From positions 17,665,501 through 17,729,500 of the forward strand of contig NC_088331.1 of NCBI RefSeq assembly GCF_036884655.1: DNA of 64,000 nt, read 5' to 3'. The stretch comes from Musa acuminata AAA Group (Eukaryota; Streptophyta; Magnoliopsida; Zingiberales; Musaceae). How positions within the stretch are numbered: position 1 is the stretch's first letter; each line of letters starts with the position of its first letter. The notes below the pieces were generated by a model that was not told the DNA's origin, did no database searches, and was given only the letters and a program-made list of their open reading frames with translations. Made by a program: the position numbers and the translations under genes. Positions 63,957 through 64,000 of this stretch are shown here, piece after piece.

Positions 63957-64000
63957 ACTAGTTAAAATTATTTTTCGGATGTTATTACTATTACATGCCT

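Larger units (their letters stand above)
57472..64000 (+). mobile_element. E9: copia element with intact gag and ORF X, no pol
   Basis: 5' LTR 57472-59783 (2312 bp, the longest copia LTR here), primer site, gag (527 codons, open), spacer with a decayed protease start, a promoter-like segment, ORF X (373 codons, open), spacer, and an intact 62-codon RNase H tail, then the window ends. The LTR start reads TATTGAATC instead of TGTTGAATC. It is the innermost and so the youngest element of the right-hand nest. Its 3' LTR is expected beyond 64000. Confidence 0.87.

Noticed and set aside
1..64000. Host genes, tRNA or rRNA genes
   Set aside because: No non-transposon protein, exon-intron pattern or tRNA cloverleaf recognised. 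The tRNA-like matches are only 12-base primer sites.

Overview
The window is repeat DNA from a plant nuclear genome. I see no host gene, tRNA, rRNA or CRISPR array. Every coding trace belongs to LTR retrotransposons. Most are Ty1/copia elements whose traits fit the Sirevirus (SIRE/Maximus) lineage: an initiator-Met tRNA primer site (TGGTATCAGAGC), UBN2-type Gag with two CCHC zinc knuckles, integrase before reverse transcriptase, repeated GGGGGAGA polypurine motifs before the 3' LTR, and palindromic GGCGGTRCCACCGCC arrays in the LTR. A second group is Ty3/gypsy: a 4.2-kb solo LTR, fragments of related LTRs, and a small gag-protease element. The style suggests a large-genome angiosperm. I lean towards a Zingiberales-like monocot, but that is an impression, not a proof.

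Layout, with elements named E1 to E9. E1 (1-9920, minus) is a decayed gag-pol copia whose 5' LTR is split by a gypsy solo LTR (5151-9326, perfect ACCAC target duplication). 10135-12570 holds two minus-strand copia fragments (E2, E3). 12571-19685 is a cluster of three truncated gypsy LTRs, one plus and two minus, rich in a 30-bp tandem repeat. E4 (20161-37477, minus) is a copia element that lost pol. It hosts a 3.2-kb gypsy element in its 3' LTR (20950-24112), a solo copia LTR (25837-27516), and a complete copia E6 (29253-37293, perfect AGGTC duplication) in its 5' LTR.

From 38653 on, four copia elements sit inside each other like Russian dolls. E7 (from 42908, plus) lies in the 3' LTR of E5 (from 38653, plus). 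E8 (from 50216, minus) lies in the 3' LTR of E7. E9 (from 57472, plus) lies in the 5' LTR of E8. The right-hand remainders of all four must lie beyond position 64000.

How the genes fit together: E1, E6 and E8 carry gag plus all pol domains (protease, integrase, reverse transcriptase, RNase H), all with breaks. E7 keeps only gag. E5 and E9 keep gag but have an extra gene (called ORF X here) where pol should be, preceded by its own TATA box and a palindromic array like the one in the LTR. In E9 both gag (527 codons) and ORF X (373 codons) are open, and a 62-codon RNase H tail is also intact. E9 therefore looks like a non-autonomous element that makes Gag and a second protein and would borrow Pol from E6/E8-type relatives. 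ORF X with its LTR-like promoter, and a stop codon at the same gag-protease position in four of five copies, are the most interesting signals here.
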